The position numbers and the translations under genes were made by a program. Positions 7,797 through 16,760 of a stretch of 64,000 nucleotides of DNA are shown here, one piece after another. Source of the DNA: Allobosea vaviloviae (lineage in GTDB: Bacteria; Pseudomonadota; Alphaproteobacteria; Rhizobiales; Beijerinckiaceae). Where the stretch lies: positions 1 through 64,000 of the forward strand of contig NZ_LGSZ01000047.1 in assembly GCF_001298265.1 (NCBI RefSeq), in the 5' to 3' direction. The stretch's first letter is position 1. Each line of letters begins with the position of its first letter. The notes beneath the pieces were generated by a model. The model worked only from the letters and a program-made list of their open reading frames with translations. It ran no database searches and was not told the origin of the DNA.

Positions 7797-9416
7797 GTGA
7801 TCCTTCCCGAGCTTCGTGATCATCAGGCGCTCCGCCGCGCCTTCCGCTGGCAGATTCCACCGCGCTACAACATCGCCGGTGACGTCTGCGACCGCTGGGC
7901 CGCGCTCGACCCGGACCGCACCGCGATCGTCGAGGTTTCCCGCGACTGGCAGGTCTCCCCGGTCAGCTTCGGGCATCTGCGCGAAGCCTCGAACCGCCTC
8001 GCGAATGCGTTGCGTGCTCGCGGCGTCGCGCGCGGCGATCGCATCGCCATCCTGCTGCCGCAGGGGCGCTGCGTGCTCACCGCCCATCTCGCGGCCTACA
8101 AGCTCGGCGCCATCGCGGTGCCGCTGGCGGCCCTGTTCGGGGTCGATGCGCTGGCCTATCGGCTGGGCGATTGCGGCGCAGGCGTGCTGATCACCGACGC
8201 CGCCGGCCTCGCCAAGACCCGCGAGATCGCCGAGCCCTTGCCGAAGCTCAGGATTCTGATCTCGACCGATGGCGCCGACCGCGATGGGCTCGGCTGGGAC
8301 GCGCTGCTCGCCGAGGCGAGCCCCGATTTCACCGCCGTCGATACCAGCCCCGACGATCCCGCGCTGATGATCTACACCTCCGGCACGACCGGAAATCCCA
8401 AGGGCGCGCTGCACGGCCACCGCGTCCTGCCCGGCCATCTGCCGGGTGTGCAGATGCCGCATGAATTCATGCCGCAGCCGGGCGATCTCGCCTGGACGCC
8501 GGCCGACTGGGCCTGGGCCGGCGGCTTGCTCAACATGCTGCTGCCGGCGCTGCATTTCGGCGTCGCGGTGGTGGCACGGCCGGTGACGCGCTTCGAGCCG
8601 GAGGAGGCCTTTCGCCTGATCGCCGATCTGGGCATCCGCAACGCCTTCGTGCCGCCGACCGCCTTGCGCATGCTGCGCAGCGTCGAGCGCCCGCGCGAGC
8701 GCTTTTCCTTCGACCTGCGCACCGTCGCTGCCGCGGGCGAGGCGCTGGGTGCCGAGACGCTGGCCTGGGGCCGCGAGGCGCTGGGCCTCACCATCAACGA
8801 GGCCTATGGCCAGACCGAGTGCAATCTCGTGCTCGCCTCCTGCGCGCGGATCGGCGTCAGCCGGCCGGGCTTCATCGGCAAGGCGGTTCCCGGCCACGAG
8901 GTCGCGGTCGTCCGGCCGGACGGCTCCGTCTGCGCCGTCGGCGAGGAGGGCGAGATCGCCGTTCGCCGGCCCGATCCGGTGATGTTCCTCGGCTATTGGA
9001 ACAACCCGCAAGCGACGGCCGACAAGTTCATCGGCGACTGGATGAAGACCGGCGACCAGGCGGTGCAGGACGAAGACGGCTATGTTCGCTTCGTCGGCCG
9101 CGACGATGACGTTATCACCTCCTCGGGCTATCGCATCGGGCCGGGCGAGATCGAGGATTGCCTGCTGCGGCACGAGGTGGTTTCGCTGGCTGCCGTCGTC
9201 GGCAAGCCGGACCGCTTACGCACCGAGATCGTCAAGGCCTTCGTCGTGCTGAAACCCGGCCACGCCGCCACACCCGCGCTCGCCGCCGAGCTTCAGGCCT
9301 TCGTGCGGCGGCGGCTTTCGGCGCATGAATATCCGCGCGAAATCGCGTTTCGCGAGGAGCTGCCGCTGACGACCACCGGCAAGATCATCCGGCGGCTCCT
9401 GCGCGCGGAAGCCTGA
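7797..9416 (+). CDS. Acyl-CoA synthetase (medium-chain/ACSM-like, AMP-forming)
   Basis: An adenylate-forming ligase that activates a carboxylic acid to its CoA thioester with ATP. The 539-residue form starts at GTG 7797 and gives an N-terminus (RRAFRWQIPPRYNIAGDVCDRW) like the ACSM/acetyl-CoA synthetase-like family; the frame is open further upstream but that would overlap the small membrane protein on the other strand. Motifs: P-loop IYTSGTTGNPKGAL (about 190), NEAYGQTECN (about 335), KTGDQAV, the hinge FVGRDDDVITSSGYRIGPGE, and the catalytic lysine in TTTGKIIRR near the C-terminus. Substrate not predictable. Its 3' end overlaps the convergent GNAT gene by 32 bases. Confidence 0.88.
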   Translation: MILPELRDHQALRRAFRWQIPPRYNIAGDVCDRWAALDPDRTAIVEVSRDWQVSPVSFGHLREASNRLANALRARGVARGDRIAILLPQGRCVLTAHLAAYKLGAIAVPLAALFGVDALAYRLGDCGAGVLITDAAGLAKTREIAEPLPKLRILISTDGADRDGLGWDALLAEASPDFTAVDTSPDDPALMIYTSGTTGNPKGALHGHRVLPGHLPGVQMPHEFMPQPGDLAWTPADWAWAGGLLNMLLPALHFGVAVVARPVTRFEPEEAFRLIADLGIRNAFVPPTALRMLRSVERPRERFSFDLRTVAAAGEALGAETLAWGREALGLTINEAYGQTECNLVLASCARIGVSRPGFIGKAVPGHEVAVVRPDGSVCAVGEEGEIAVRRPDPVMFLGYWNNPQATADKFIGDWMKTGDQAVQDEDGYVRFVGRDDDVITSSGYRIGPGEIEDCLLRHEVVSLAAVVGKPDRLRTEIVKAFVVLKPGHAATPALAAELQAFVRRRLSAHEYPREIAFREELPLTTTGKIIRRLLRAEA

Positions 9417-10539
9417 ACAGAGACCGGCGCAGCGCTGCTCGAGCGCGGCCGGCGAGATCGCGAGGCTTTCGCGCGGTCCCATGCGAGAGATGCAGATCGC
9501 CGAGCGAGACCGCATCCGTCCCGCTGGCGGCCAGCCCGCCCGGCAGCAGGATCGTCCGAGACGGCGCCGCCCGCCGCATCATCGCGAGCAGGATGCGTTT
9601 CGGCGCGAGTGCCGCATGGGCCTGCTCCTGCGCGCCGAGATAAAGCCAGCCGCGCGGCCCCCGGCCGAGCACGATCGCGCCCGCGATCGGCTGCCCGTCG
9701 AGCATCAGCAGCGCGACGCGGCATTGCCGCACCCGGCTCAAGCCGCGCGTCATAGCCCGCAGGAAGCCGACCTCGCGCGTATCCTGAAGCGTCGCCGCCC
9801 CTGCCTGCGCACGAGGGCCGGACGCCTCCATCGCCAGGATGATCTCGACGGCATCGCGCAATCCCGACTGCGTCCGGCTCTCGACCAGTGTCAGTTCGCC
9901 TTTCAGCGCCAGCGCCTCGCGCAAGGTCTCGACCGAATCCGCCGGCGCGACAGCGCCCATGGCCGACAAGACCGGGCGCACGCTGACGGTGAGACCGTCC
10001 CGCTGCGTCTCCTGACGCAAACTGGACACCAGCAGACCGGCGAGATCGACATGGCGCAGCACCAGCCCGCGGCCTTCGATCAGCCGCTGGCGACTGGGAT
10101 CGAGCACGGCTGCGATGACCGCCTGCGCCTGCTGCCGGTCGAGCAGCGGCGCGCCGTTGAAGATGCGCCGGTCCGAGAAGCCGATCAGCGCGTCCGGCAC
10201 GAAGAGCCCCTGTCGCGGAAAGCAGGGGATCAACCCGACGAGCCGCCTCTGCCCGTCGCGCGCGCCGCCCTGCCAGGCCAGGATCGCGACAACGTCGCGG
10301 AAGGCGACGAGGTGCTGCACGGCTGCCAGCGCGAAGCCCGGCTCGAAGAATGGGTTCGGCTCCAGCGCGTGCGCAGCGAGCTGGCTCCAGGCGTCGGCGA
10401 TGTCGGTGCAGCCCGCAAGCGTCCGGACCTCGATCGTGATCGCGCCCGTGGACTGCTGCGTCGGCGCGTAGCCGACATCGAGCGCTGCACCGCCGGCGCT
10501 GCCGGATGGAGCGCCCTTCAAAGCCATGATCTGGTTCAT
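9385..10539 (-). CDS. GNAT-superfamily acetyltransferase (BioF2-like/CelD-like)
   Basis: A 384-residue protein resembling the GNAT-fold, FemAB-like acyltransferases annotated as CelD/BioF2-like. Supporting segments are NPFFEPGFALAAV near the N-terminus, and in the C-terminal half RQCRVALLMLDGQPIAGAIV followed by WLYLGAQEQAHAALAPKRIL, the usual beta-strand and acceptor-site pattern. The start at ATG 10539 is preceded by CAGGG; an in-frame GTG at 10608 would add 23 residues. Such proteins often act on cell-envelope polysaccharides, but no glycan genes are adjacent. Substrate unknown. Confidence 0.65.
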   Translation of the reverse strand: MNQIMALKGAPSGSAGGAALDVGYAPTQQSTGAITIEVRTLAGCTDIADAWSQLAAHALEPNPFFEPGFALAAVQHLVAFRDVVAILAWQGGARDGQRRLVGLIPCFPRQGLFVPDALIGFSDRRIFNGAPLLDRQQAQAVIAAVLDPSRQRLIEGRGLVLRHVDLAGLLVSSLRQETQRDGLTVSVRPVLSAMGAVAPADSVETLREALALKGELTLVESRTQSGLRDAVEIILAMEASGPRAQAGAATLQDTREVGFLRAMTRGLSRVRQCRVALLMLDGQPIAGAIVLGRGPRGWLYLGAQEQAHAALAPKRILLAMMRRAAPSRTILLPGGLAASGTDAVSLGDLHLSHGTARKPRDLAGRARAALRRSLFRLPRAGAAG

Positions 10540-10662
10540 CCGACCCTGCCCACCGCTGCGCTGGACCGATCTGGCGCGAGGCTGTGCCAAATTGGCGAGC
10601 CGCGACACACCCGTCAGTCGATTGCAGGGGAAGCTTCAAAAACAGGGCCAGCGCTGCTGGTC

Positions 10663-11808
10663 TCAGGCGGTAGCGGTCTCCAGGCCAGTGCGACCCTGCG
10701 CCTGTCCCAGAAAGGCCGCCCAGAGCTTTTGCACGACGGCCTCGTCGATATCCTTGACGATCAGCACGAGGCGCGAGCGCCGGTCGGCATCCGGCCAGGC
10801 GTCGAGGACAACCGGCGGATGCAGGATCTGCTGCACGGCATGCAGCAGCAGCGGCCGGTCTGGATGGTCCGCGACCTGCACCAGCCCTTTCAGGCGCAAC
10901 AGCTTGGGTCCATGGACCGAGCGCAGCAGCGTCCAGAACAGATCGACCGTCGCCTGCTGGATCGGCACCTCCGCCGTCAGGGCGAAGGCGCGGATGCTGG
11001 CATCATGGCGGTTGACGTCATGATGGGCGTGGTCGTGATGCCCGTGGTCGTGGTGGTGTCCATGGTCATGGCTATGATGGTGATCATTATGGCTGTGATG
11101 CGCGTGACCGCCGCCCGGTAGGGTCTCGCGCGCCAGCCATTGCCCGATCTCGCTCGGGCGCTGTGCCAGATCGTAGAGCCCCGCACCAAACAACGAGCTT
11201 GCCGCAGCTTCGGGACCGAGCAGCGCGACGCCCGGATTGAGGAGCGCCAGCCGCTGCCGCAGCGGGGCCAGCTCGGCGAAGCTCGAAACGAGATCGGATT
11301 TCGTCAACACGAGACGATCCGCCGCCACGACCTGCTTGCGTGCCTCCTCATGCGCATCGAGCGTCGCCATGGCGTTGACCGCATCGACCAGCGTCACCAC
11401 GCCGTCGAGCCGGAAGCGCATCGCCAGATAGGGGTGGTTGATCAGCACGTTGAGGATCGGCGCCGGATCGGCGAGGCCGGTGGTCTCGATCACCACGCGG
11501 CTGAACGGGCTGATCCGGCCATTGTCGCGCCGGCGCAGCAGATCCTCGAGCGTGACGATGAGATCGTCGCGGATCGTGCAGCACAGGCAGCCTGATTCCA
11601 GCAGGATCATGCCGTCCTCCAGGCCCTGCATCAGGACATGGTCGAGACCGACCTCGCCGAATTCATTGACGATGACCACGGTCTGCGCGAGCGCCGGATC
11701 CTTCAGCAGCCGGTTCAGCAGCGTCGTCTTGCCGGCACCGAGGAAGCCGGTCAGCAGCGTCAGGGGGAGCGGCTCCGGCCGGCTCTGCGGGCTCGTCATG
11801 GTCGTCAC
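10663..11808 (-). CDS. COG0523 (CobW/P47K) metallochaperone GTPase with His-rich insert
   Basis: A 381-residue G3E-family GTPase. Walker A is GFLGAGKTT (21-29), the metal-binding signature is GCLCC (73-77), and the guanine motif TKSD follows. A roughly 35-residue histidine-rich insert (about 231-266, around half His) precedes the CobW C-terminal domain. Members with GCxCC and His tracts are zinc- or cobalt-binding chaperones; B12-specific CobW usually sits among cobalamin genes, which are absent here. The GTG start overlaps the stop of the upstream EamA gene (GTGA), suggesting translational coupling; an ATG nine bases later is an alternative. A candidate Zur box lies 36 bases upstream, favouring a zinc-starvation role. 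Confidence 0.88.
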   Translation of the reverse strand: MTTMTSPQSRPEPLPLTLLTGFLGAGKTTLLNRLLKDPALAQTVVIVNEFGEVGLDHVLMQGLEDGMILLESGCLCCTIRDDLIVTLEDLLRRRDNGRISPFSRVVIETTGLADPAPILNVLINHPYLAMRFRLDGVVTLVDAVNAMATLDAHEEARKQVVAADRLVLTKSDLVSSFAELAPLRQRLALLNPGVALLGPEAAASSLFGAGLYDLAQRPSEIGQWLARETLPGGGHAHHSHNDHHHSHDHGHHHDHGHHDHAHHDVNRHDASIRAFALTAEVPIQQATVDLFWTLLRSVHGPKLLRLKGLVQVADHPDRPLLLHAVQQILHPPVVLDAWPDADRRSRLVLIVKDIDEAVVQKLWAAFLGQAQGRTGLETATA

Positions 11809-12719
11809 GCTCTGCGTCGGGTCGGCGCCGGTGTGCGCCGTATATGTTCTAATGTTACATTAACCACCAGCGCCGCGACGACAAGGGCGCATCCCGCATA
11901 TTGCAGCGGTCCCAGCCTCTCGCCGAGCACCACGGCCGCGATCAGCACCGCGCAGACCGGCTCGGCGCAGAAGGCGAGGCCAGCCGGCCCCGGCGCGACG
12001 CGCGCCAGTGCGAGGATCTGCAACACGAAACCGATCAGGTAGCCGCCGAAGGTCACCGCGACGGCGATCGGGGCCAGCGCGAAGGCCGTCACCGGCAGAA
12101 AGCCGCCCACCAGCAGCAGGATCGCGACGGTCACCGGCAGGATCACCACATGCGACCAGAACAGCTTCGAGACGGTGGCGACACGGGCGCAGCCGGCCGC
12201 CGCGAAGAACTGCACCGCCGCGCTGACGCTCGCCAGCGCCGCCAGCGCCAGACCGCGCGGATCCAGCCCCCGCCAGTCCGGCCCGACGACCAGCGCGATC
12301 CCGAGAAAGGCGATGACCGCCACCGCCAGCCGGTCGGCCCTGAAAGGCGCCGGCGTGAGCAGCGGCTCGGCCACGACGATCACCACCGGGAAGGTGTAAA
12401 AGATCACAGCCGCGACCGAGACCGGAACGAAGGAGACGGAGGACAGATAGGCCACCCCGACCAGCGCGGTGGCAACGCCGAACACCAGCACGGCTGGCCG
12501 CTCCGCCCGAGAGACGGCGAGCGAGGCGCGCAACGCCGCCGCCGCCAGCCCGATCAGCGCCAGCATGATCAGCACGCGGTAGAAGACGAGGACTGGCCCG
12601 CTCAGCCCGGCCTGGCCGGCAATCTGCGCGCTGACGATATTGGTGCCGAAGGCGCAGGCCGAGGCCAGCGCCAGGAGCATGCCCCGCCGCTGCGCGGCCT
12701 CGCCGGAAACGGGGGGCAA
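11805..12719 (-). CDS. EamA/DMT-family transporter (10 TM)
   Basis: A 304-residue drug/metabolite-family permease with two EamA repeats, each about five hydrophobic helices. Typical segments are ASACAFGTNIVSAQIAG (helix 1), VAAVIFYTFPVVIVVAEPLL at the end of repeat 1, and GLAFCAEPVCAVLIAAVVLGERL at the end of repeat 2. Substrate unknown; DMT members export amino acids, nucleosides or vitamins, or import metabolites. It starts 10 bases after the D,D-carboxypeptidase stop and its own stop overlaps the GTPase start, so the three genes form a minus-strand run. Confidence 0.85.
   Translation of the reverse strand: MPPVSGEAAQRRGMLLALASACAFGTNIVSAQIAGQAGLSGPVLVFYRVLIMLALIGLAAAALRASLAVSRAERPAVLVFGVATALVGVAYLSSVSFVPVSVAAVIFYTFPVVIVVAEPLLTPAPFRADRLAVAVIAFLGIALVVGPDWRGLDPRGLALAALASVSAAVQFFAAAGCARVATVSKLFWSHVVILPVTVAILLLVGGFLPVTAFALAPIAVAVTFGGYLIGFVLQILALARVAPGPAGLAFCAEPVCAVLIAAVVLGERLGPLQYAGCALVVAALVVNVTLEHIRRTPAPTRRRA
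11844..11860. promoter_or_regulatory. Candidate Zur box upstream of the COG0523 gene
   Basis: The sequence ATGTTCTAATGTTACAT matches the alphaproteobacterial/enterobacterial Zur consensus ATGTTATAATATAACAT at 14 of 17 positions. It is strikingly AT-rich against its surroundings and lies 36 bases before the GTG start of the His-rich GTPase, inside the last codons of the EamA gene. COG0523 genes are classic Zur targets. The match was made by eye, and no transcription data are available. Confidence 0.45.
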
Positions 12720-12729
12720 CGGCCGATGC

Positions 12730-14310
12730 TCAGGCGTCGTCGTTCGGCTTGGTCTTGGTTTTGACCTGCGGCTTGGCGGGCGACGGCTTGGCCGCCGCCT
12801 GGGCGGGCTTGTTCGGTGCCGGCTTGACGGCCGCCGTCGCAGGTTCCGCCTTGGGCGAGGGCTTCACCAGCAGCGGCTTGGCCGGCGGACGGGCCGCAGG
12901 CTTGATGCCCGCCGCCGCGCTGGGGCGCAGGCTCGCGGCAGAAGCGGCTCCCGGCTGGACCGCACCCTGCAGACGCAAGGGTCCGCCTTGGCCCGCCGGC
13001 TGTGCCGTCTCGGGCTCGGTCGGCGCGAAGGCCGTGGTCGAGCTGGGAATCCCGCCATTTCGGGAGGCCGTGCGGCCGCGATCGGCGAAGAGCCCGCCGG
13101 TCTGGTTGCCCAACAATCCGGCGGCGACAGGCGCCGACGGCGCGATGACGGGAGCGCCCCCGCGTGCGACACGGCTGTCGTTGCCCCCCGTGACATTGGC
13201 TGCCAGCGGTGCCGAGGCAGAGCCCGGCGTGCGCCCGAAGGCGACAGGAATCGGTATCGTCTCGGCGCGGGGGCCGAGCGAGACGCGGCCGGAGGGCAAG
13301 CGTGTCAGCACGGAGGTGCTGGAATAGCTCGGAGCCGACGCAGTGGCGAAGCGGCCGCCATCGTCGGCATTGCCGCCGATATTCGACGCCTGGGCCGCGA
13401 TCGCGCCCGAACTGTCGGCGTCGTCGGCCAGAGCCACGCCGCCGCCCTTGCGCTGGACATCGCCGCAGACGCTGAAAGCGCGCCCGCCCTGCGAGGGTAG
13501 CGACGCAACAGTGTAGCCGGCCCCGCCCCATTTGCTGAAGCCGTCATCGAGCAACTGCGCCGCCTTGATCGTGCGCTCCGTGCCAGACAATGCGCCGAGC
13601 ACCACGGCGATCAGCGTCCGTCCACCACGCGTCGCGGTGGCGACGACGTTGAAGCCGGAGGCGCAGACGAAACCCGTCTTCATGCCGCCGATGCCGGCAT
13701 AACGCCCGACGAGCCCGTTGGTGTTGTTGATGACCTGCTTGCCGAGCTGGACCGAAGCCGTGTTCCAGTAATCCGAGTAATCGGGAAACTCGCGCATCAG
13801 GGCCATGGCGAGGATGGCGAGATCACGCGCGCTGACCTGCTGGTCCGGGTGGTGCCACCCGTTGGGATTGACGAAATGCGTGTCGCTCATGCCGAGCCGG
13901 GCGGCCTCGGCGTTCATCATCGACACGAAGGTCGGCACGTCGCCGCCGACGCCCTCGGCCACGACATAGGCGATGTCGTTGGCCGACTTCACCATCATGA
14001 TGCGCAGCGCGTTGTCGAGCGTGATCTCCTGCCCGGCCTTGATGTAGACCTTCACGCGCGGCTGGCTCGCCGCCAGTTTCGAGGCCGGGATCGCGGTCTC
14101 CAACCCGATCCGGCCTTCCCGCACCGCCTTCAGCGCGAGATAGGCGGTCATCATCTTCGTCGTCGAGGCCGGGTGCCAGGGCTGGCTGGCATTCTCGGCA
14201 GAGAGCACGGCGCCGCTGGCGGCATCGATCACGAGGCTGGTGCCGGCGGAGGCCGGGCCGATCAGGGCCAGCCCGAAGACGAAGGCGGCGGTGAGGCGGG
14301 ATGCGATCAT
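12730..14310 (-). CDS. D-alanyl-D-alanine carboxypeptidase (PBP5/6 family) with long C-terminal tail
   Basis: A periplasmic peptidase S11 that trims the terminal D-Ala of peptidoglycan pentapeptides. The signal peptide is residues 1-22 (cleavage after ASA). The penicillin-binding triad is intact: S49-TT-K52 (SxxK), S109-A-N111 (SxN) and K211-T-G213 (KTG). The catalytic domain ends near residue 290. The remaining about 235 residues are low-complexity, rich in Ala, Pro, Gly, Ser and Lys, ending in repeated AKP/PAK-like motifs, instead of the usual beta domain and amphipathic anchor helix. That tail may bind the cell wall or act as a spacer (inference). Confidence 0.9.
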   Translation of the reverse strand: MIASRLTAAFVFGLALIGPASAGTSLVIDAASGAVLSAENASQPWHPASTTKMMTAYLALKAVREGRIGLETAIPASKLAASQPRVKVYIKAGQEITLDNALRIMMVKSANDIAYVVAEGVGGDVPTFVSMMNAEAARLGMSDTHFVNPNGWHHPDQQVSARDLAILAMALMREFPDYSDYWNTASVQLGKQVINNTNGLVGRYAGIGGMKTGFVCASGFNVVATATRGGRTLIAVVLGALSGTERTIKAAQLLDDGFSKWGGAGYTVASLPSQGGRAFSVCGDVQRKGGGVALADDADSSGAIAAQASNIGGNADDGGRFATASAPSYSSTSVLTRLPSGRVSLGPRAETIPIPVAFGRTPGSASAPLAANVTGGNDSRVARGGAPVIAPSAPVAAGLLGNQTGGLFADRGRTASRNGGIPSSTTAFAPTEPETAQPAGQGGPLRLQGAVQPGAASAASLRPSAAAGIKPAARPPAKPLLVKPSPKAEPATAAVKPAPNKPAQAAAKPSPAKPQVKTKTKPNDDA

Positions 14311-14517
14311 AGGGCGGTCTTGAACCTGTCTTGACGAGGGTTGAAGGCGCAGGAACTGCAGATGCGAGGGTTCAACGCGACGCGTGCGGCATTTTCGAGA
14401 CGGCCGGAAAAACGTGGCCCGCCCATGGACGCATACCTACCCCTAGCGGAGCGATTTGCCTAGTCGCGGGCAAGGGTTCACAAGCCCGATGCCGCCTGCA
14501 CAAACCGGATTCGCCGC

Positions 14518-15420
14518 GTGAGCCTCGCCCTCCTTTGGATTCCCGCGACGATCGCGGCCTCGCTGCTGCAGACGGCGCGCAACCTCACCCAGCGCTCGCT
14601 GACCCAGATCATCGGCGTCGTCGGCGCGACGCAGGTGCGCTTCCTGTTCGGACTGCCCTTCGCGCTGATCTTTCTCGTCATCGTCTGCCTGGTTGCCGGC
14701 CGCCTGCCGCCGGAGATCGGCGCCAGGACCTTCTCCTATACGCTGTGGGGCGCGCTCACCCAGATCGCGGCGACGGCGCTGATGCTGGCGGCGATGCGCG
14801 ATCGCTCCTTCGCGGTTGCCACCGCCTATACCAAGACCGAGCCCGTCCAGGTCGCCATCTTCGGCGCGCTGCTGCTGGGCGACGCGCTGACGCTCGCGAA
14901 ATTCGCGGCCATCGTGCTCGCCACCATCGGCGTCGTCATGGTGTCCTGGAAGCCCGGCGAGAAGCTCAGCCGCGCGGGCCTTGGCCCGGCTGTGCTCGGT
15001 GTCGGCGCGGGCGCCTTCTTCGCGTTTTCGGCCATCGGCTATCGCGGCGGCATCCAGGCCCTGCCGGAGGGTGGCTTCTTCCTCCGCGCGACCACCATCC
15101 TGGCACTGGGCCTGTTCCTGCAGACGCTGATCCTGACCCTCTACATGCTGATCGCCAACCGGCAGGCGCTGGTCCTGAGCCTGCGCAACTGGCGCAAATC
15201 GCTCTCGGCAGGCTTCCTCGGCGCAGCCGCCTCGCAATGCTGGTTCATCGGCTTTTCGCTGACGAGCGCGGCCAATGTCCGCACGCTGGCACTGATCGAG
15301 GTGCCGCTGGCGCAGATCGCCTCGCGCCGCATCTTTTCCGAGGATACCAGCTGGCGCGAGATGCTCGGCATGGCCCTCATCGTCGGCGGCGTCGGCCTGC
15401 TGCTGCTGACCGCGCTGTAA
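14518..15420 (+). CDS. EamA/DMT-family transporter
   Basis: A 300-residue integral membrane protein of the DMT superfamily with about ten hydrophobic segments in two repeats, for example WIPATIAASLLQTARN (helix 1), FAVATAYTKTEPVQVAIFGA (end of repeat 1) and ALIEVPLAQIASRRIF before the last helix. It starts at GTG 14518, which fits the family N-terminus. It is divergent from the D,D-carboxypeptidase gene across 207 bases that hold no recognisable RNA or repeat. It is not closely similar to the EamA protein at 11805-12719, so they are not a recent duplication. Substrate unknown. Confidence 0.82.
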   Translation: MSLALLWIPATIAASLLQTARNLTQRSLTQIIGVVGATQVRFLFGLPFALIFLVIVCLVAGRLPPEIGARTFSYTLWGALTQIAATALMLAAMRDRSFAVATAYTKTEPVQVAIFGALLLGDALTLAKFAAIVLATIGVVMVSWKPGEKLSRAGLGPAVLGVGAGAFFAFSAIGYRGGIQALPEGGFFLRATTILALGLFLQTLILTLYMLIANRQALVLSLRNWRKSLSAGFLGAAASQCWFIGFSLTSAANVRTLALIEVPLAQIASRRIFSEDTSWREMLGMALIVGGVGLLLLTAL

Positions 15421-15551
15421 GCCTTGCGGTCCGCATCATGGTCCCCCGTTCCGTGCACGACCGGAATGCATGACTGCCTGCTTGCGAGGCGCGGCCGGCA
15501 AGCGCACTTAAGACGATAAAGCCGCATAATGTCGGTATCGGAGAAAACGCC

Positions 15552-16721
15552 ATGAGCGCTGCAATCGTCGGTTGGGCCCATACGCCGTTCGGCAAGCAGG
15601 ATGCGGAGACGATCGAGAGCCTGATCGTCCGGGTCACGACGGACGCGCTGGTCGATGCCGGGATCACCGCCGACCAGGTCGACGAGATCGTGCTCGGCCA
15701 TTTCAACGCCGGCTTCTCCGCCCAGGACTTCACCGCCTCGCTCGTGCTTCAGGCCGATCCGGCCCTGCGCTTCAAGCCCGCGACCCGCGTCGAGAACGCC
15801 TGCGCCACCGGCTCGGCCGCCGTCCAGCAGGGCGTGCGCGCGATCAAGGCGGGTGCGGCCAAGATCGTGCTCGTGGTCGGCGTCGAGCAGATGACGAGGA
15901 CGCCCGGCCCCGAGATCGGCAAGAACCTGCTCAAGGCCTCCTATCTTCCCGAGGAAGGCGCCACGCAGGGCGGCTTCGCCGGCGTTTTCGGCGGCATTGC
16001 GGCCGCCTATTTCCAGCGCCATGGCGACCAGTCCGACGCGCTGGCGATGATCGCGGCCAAGAACCACAAGAACGGCGTCGACAATCCTTACGCCCAGATG
16101 CGCAAGGATCTCGGCTACGCCTTCTGCCGCGAGGAGAGCGAAAAGAACCCTTATGTGGCAGGGCCGCTGAAGCGCACCGACTGCTCGCTGGTCTCCGACG
16201 GCGCCGCCGCGATCGTCCTCGCCGACGAGGAGACCGCGCTGACCATGCGCCGCGCCGTCGGCTTCCGCGGCATGGCCCATGTCCAGGATTTCCTGCCGGT
16301 CTCAAAGCGCGACATCCTGAAGTTCGAAGGCGGCGCGCTGGCCTGGCAGAAGGCCCTCAGCGCAGCTGGCGTGACGCTGGAGGATCTCTCCTTCGTCGAG
16401 ACGCATGACTGCTTCACCATCGCCGAGCTGCTCGAATACGAGGCGATGGGCCTGACGAAGGAAGGCGACGGCGCGCGCGCCATACAGGAAGGCTGGACCC
16501 AGAAGGACGGCAAGCTGCCGGTCAACGTCTCCGGCGGCCTCAAGGCCAAGGGCCACCCGATCGGCGCCACCGGCGTCTCGATGCATGTGCTCAGCGCCAT
16601 GCAACTCGTCGGCGAGGCGCCGGAGGGCATGCAGCTCGCGGACGCCCGCCTCGGAGGCATCTTCAACATGGGCGGTTCGGCGGTGGCCAACTACGTCTCG
16701 GTGCTCGAGCGGATCAAGTGA
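15552..16721 (+). CDS. Thiolase family protein (SCP2-thiolase type acetyl-CoA acetyltransferase)
   Basis: A 389-residue thiolase. The nucleophilic cysteine is C84 in RVENACATGSAA, and the catalytic histidine lies in KAKGHPIGATG near residue 336, with ETHDCFTIAELL as the third family block. The C-terminal CxG cysteine of classical thiolases is replaced by FNMGGSAVANYV, as in SCP2/sterol-carrier-type thiolases, which may be degradative or may act in unusual acyl-CoA cleavage. GGAGAAAACGCC upstream serves as ribosome-binding site. Followed 39 bases later by an MFS transporter gene. Substrate unknown. Confidence 0.85.
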   Translation: MSAAIVGWAHTPFGKQDAETIESLIVRVTTDALVDAGITADQVDEIVLGHFNAGFSAQDFTASLVLQADPALRFKPATRVENACATGSAAVQQGVRAIKAGAAKIVLVVGVEQMTRTPGPEIGKNLLKASYLPEEGATQGGFAGVFGGIAAAYFQRHGDQSDALAMIAAKNHKNGVDNPYAQMRKDLGYAFCREESEKNPYVAGPLKRTDCSLVSDGAAAIVLADEETALTMRRAVGFRGMAHVQDFLPVSKRDILKFEGGALAWQKALSAAGVTLEDLSFVETHDCFTIAELLEYEAMGLTKEGDGARAIQEGWTQKDGKLPVNVSGGLKAKGHPIGATGVSMHVLSAMQLVGEAPEGMQLADARLGGIFNMGGSAVANYVSVLERIK

Positions 16722-16760
16722 TCCGCTCGCCATCCCGCCAGACAATCGACTGATCCGCCT

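Noticed and set aside
7488..9173. A 561-codon open frame antisense to the acyl-CoA synthetase
   Set aside because: Its composition is that of a complementary-strand shadow in GC-rich DNA (rich in Arg, Gly, Asp, Ala without family motifs), while the plus strand encodes all adenylate-forming motifs. Only the 53-codon frame at 7484-7645, in a different frame, is credible.
11002..11115. A microsatellite-like CATGATGGTG-rich stretch as a DNA repeat
   Set aside because: It is the codon-level trace of the histidine-rich insert of the COG0523 protein and needs no separate repeat call.
10663..11808. The GTPase as true CobW of cobalamin synthesis
   Set aside because: No cobalamin biosynthesis genes occur around it, and the His-rich insert plus Zur-like site point to the zinc branch of COG0523.
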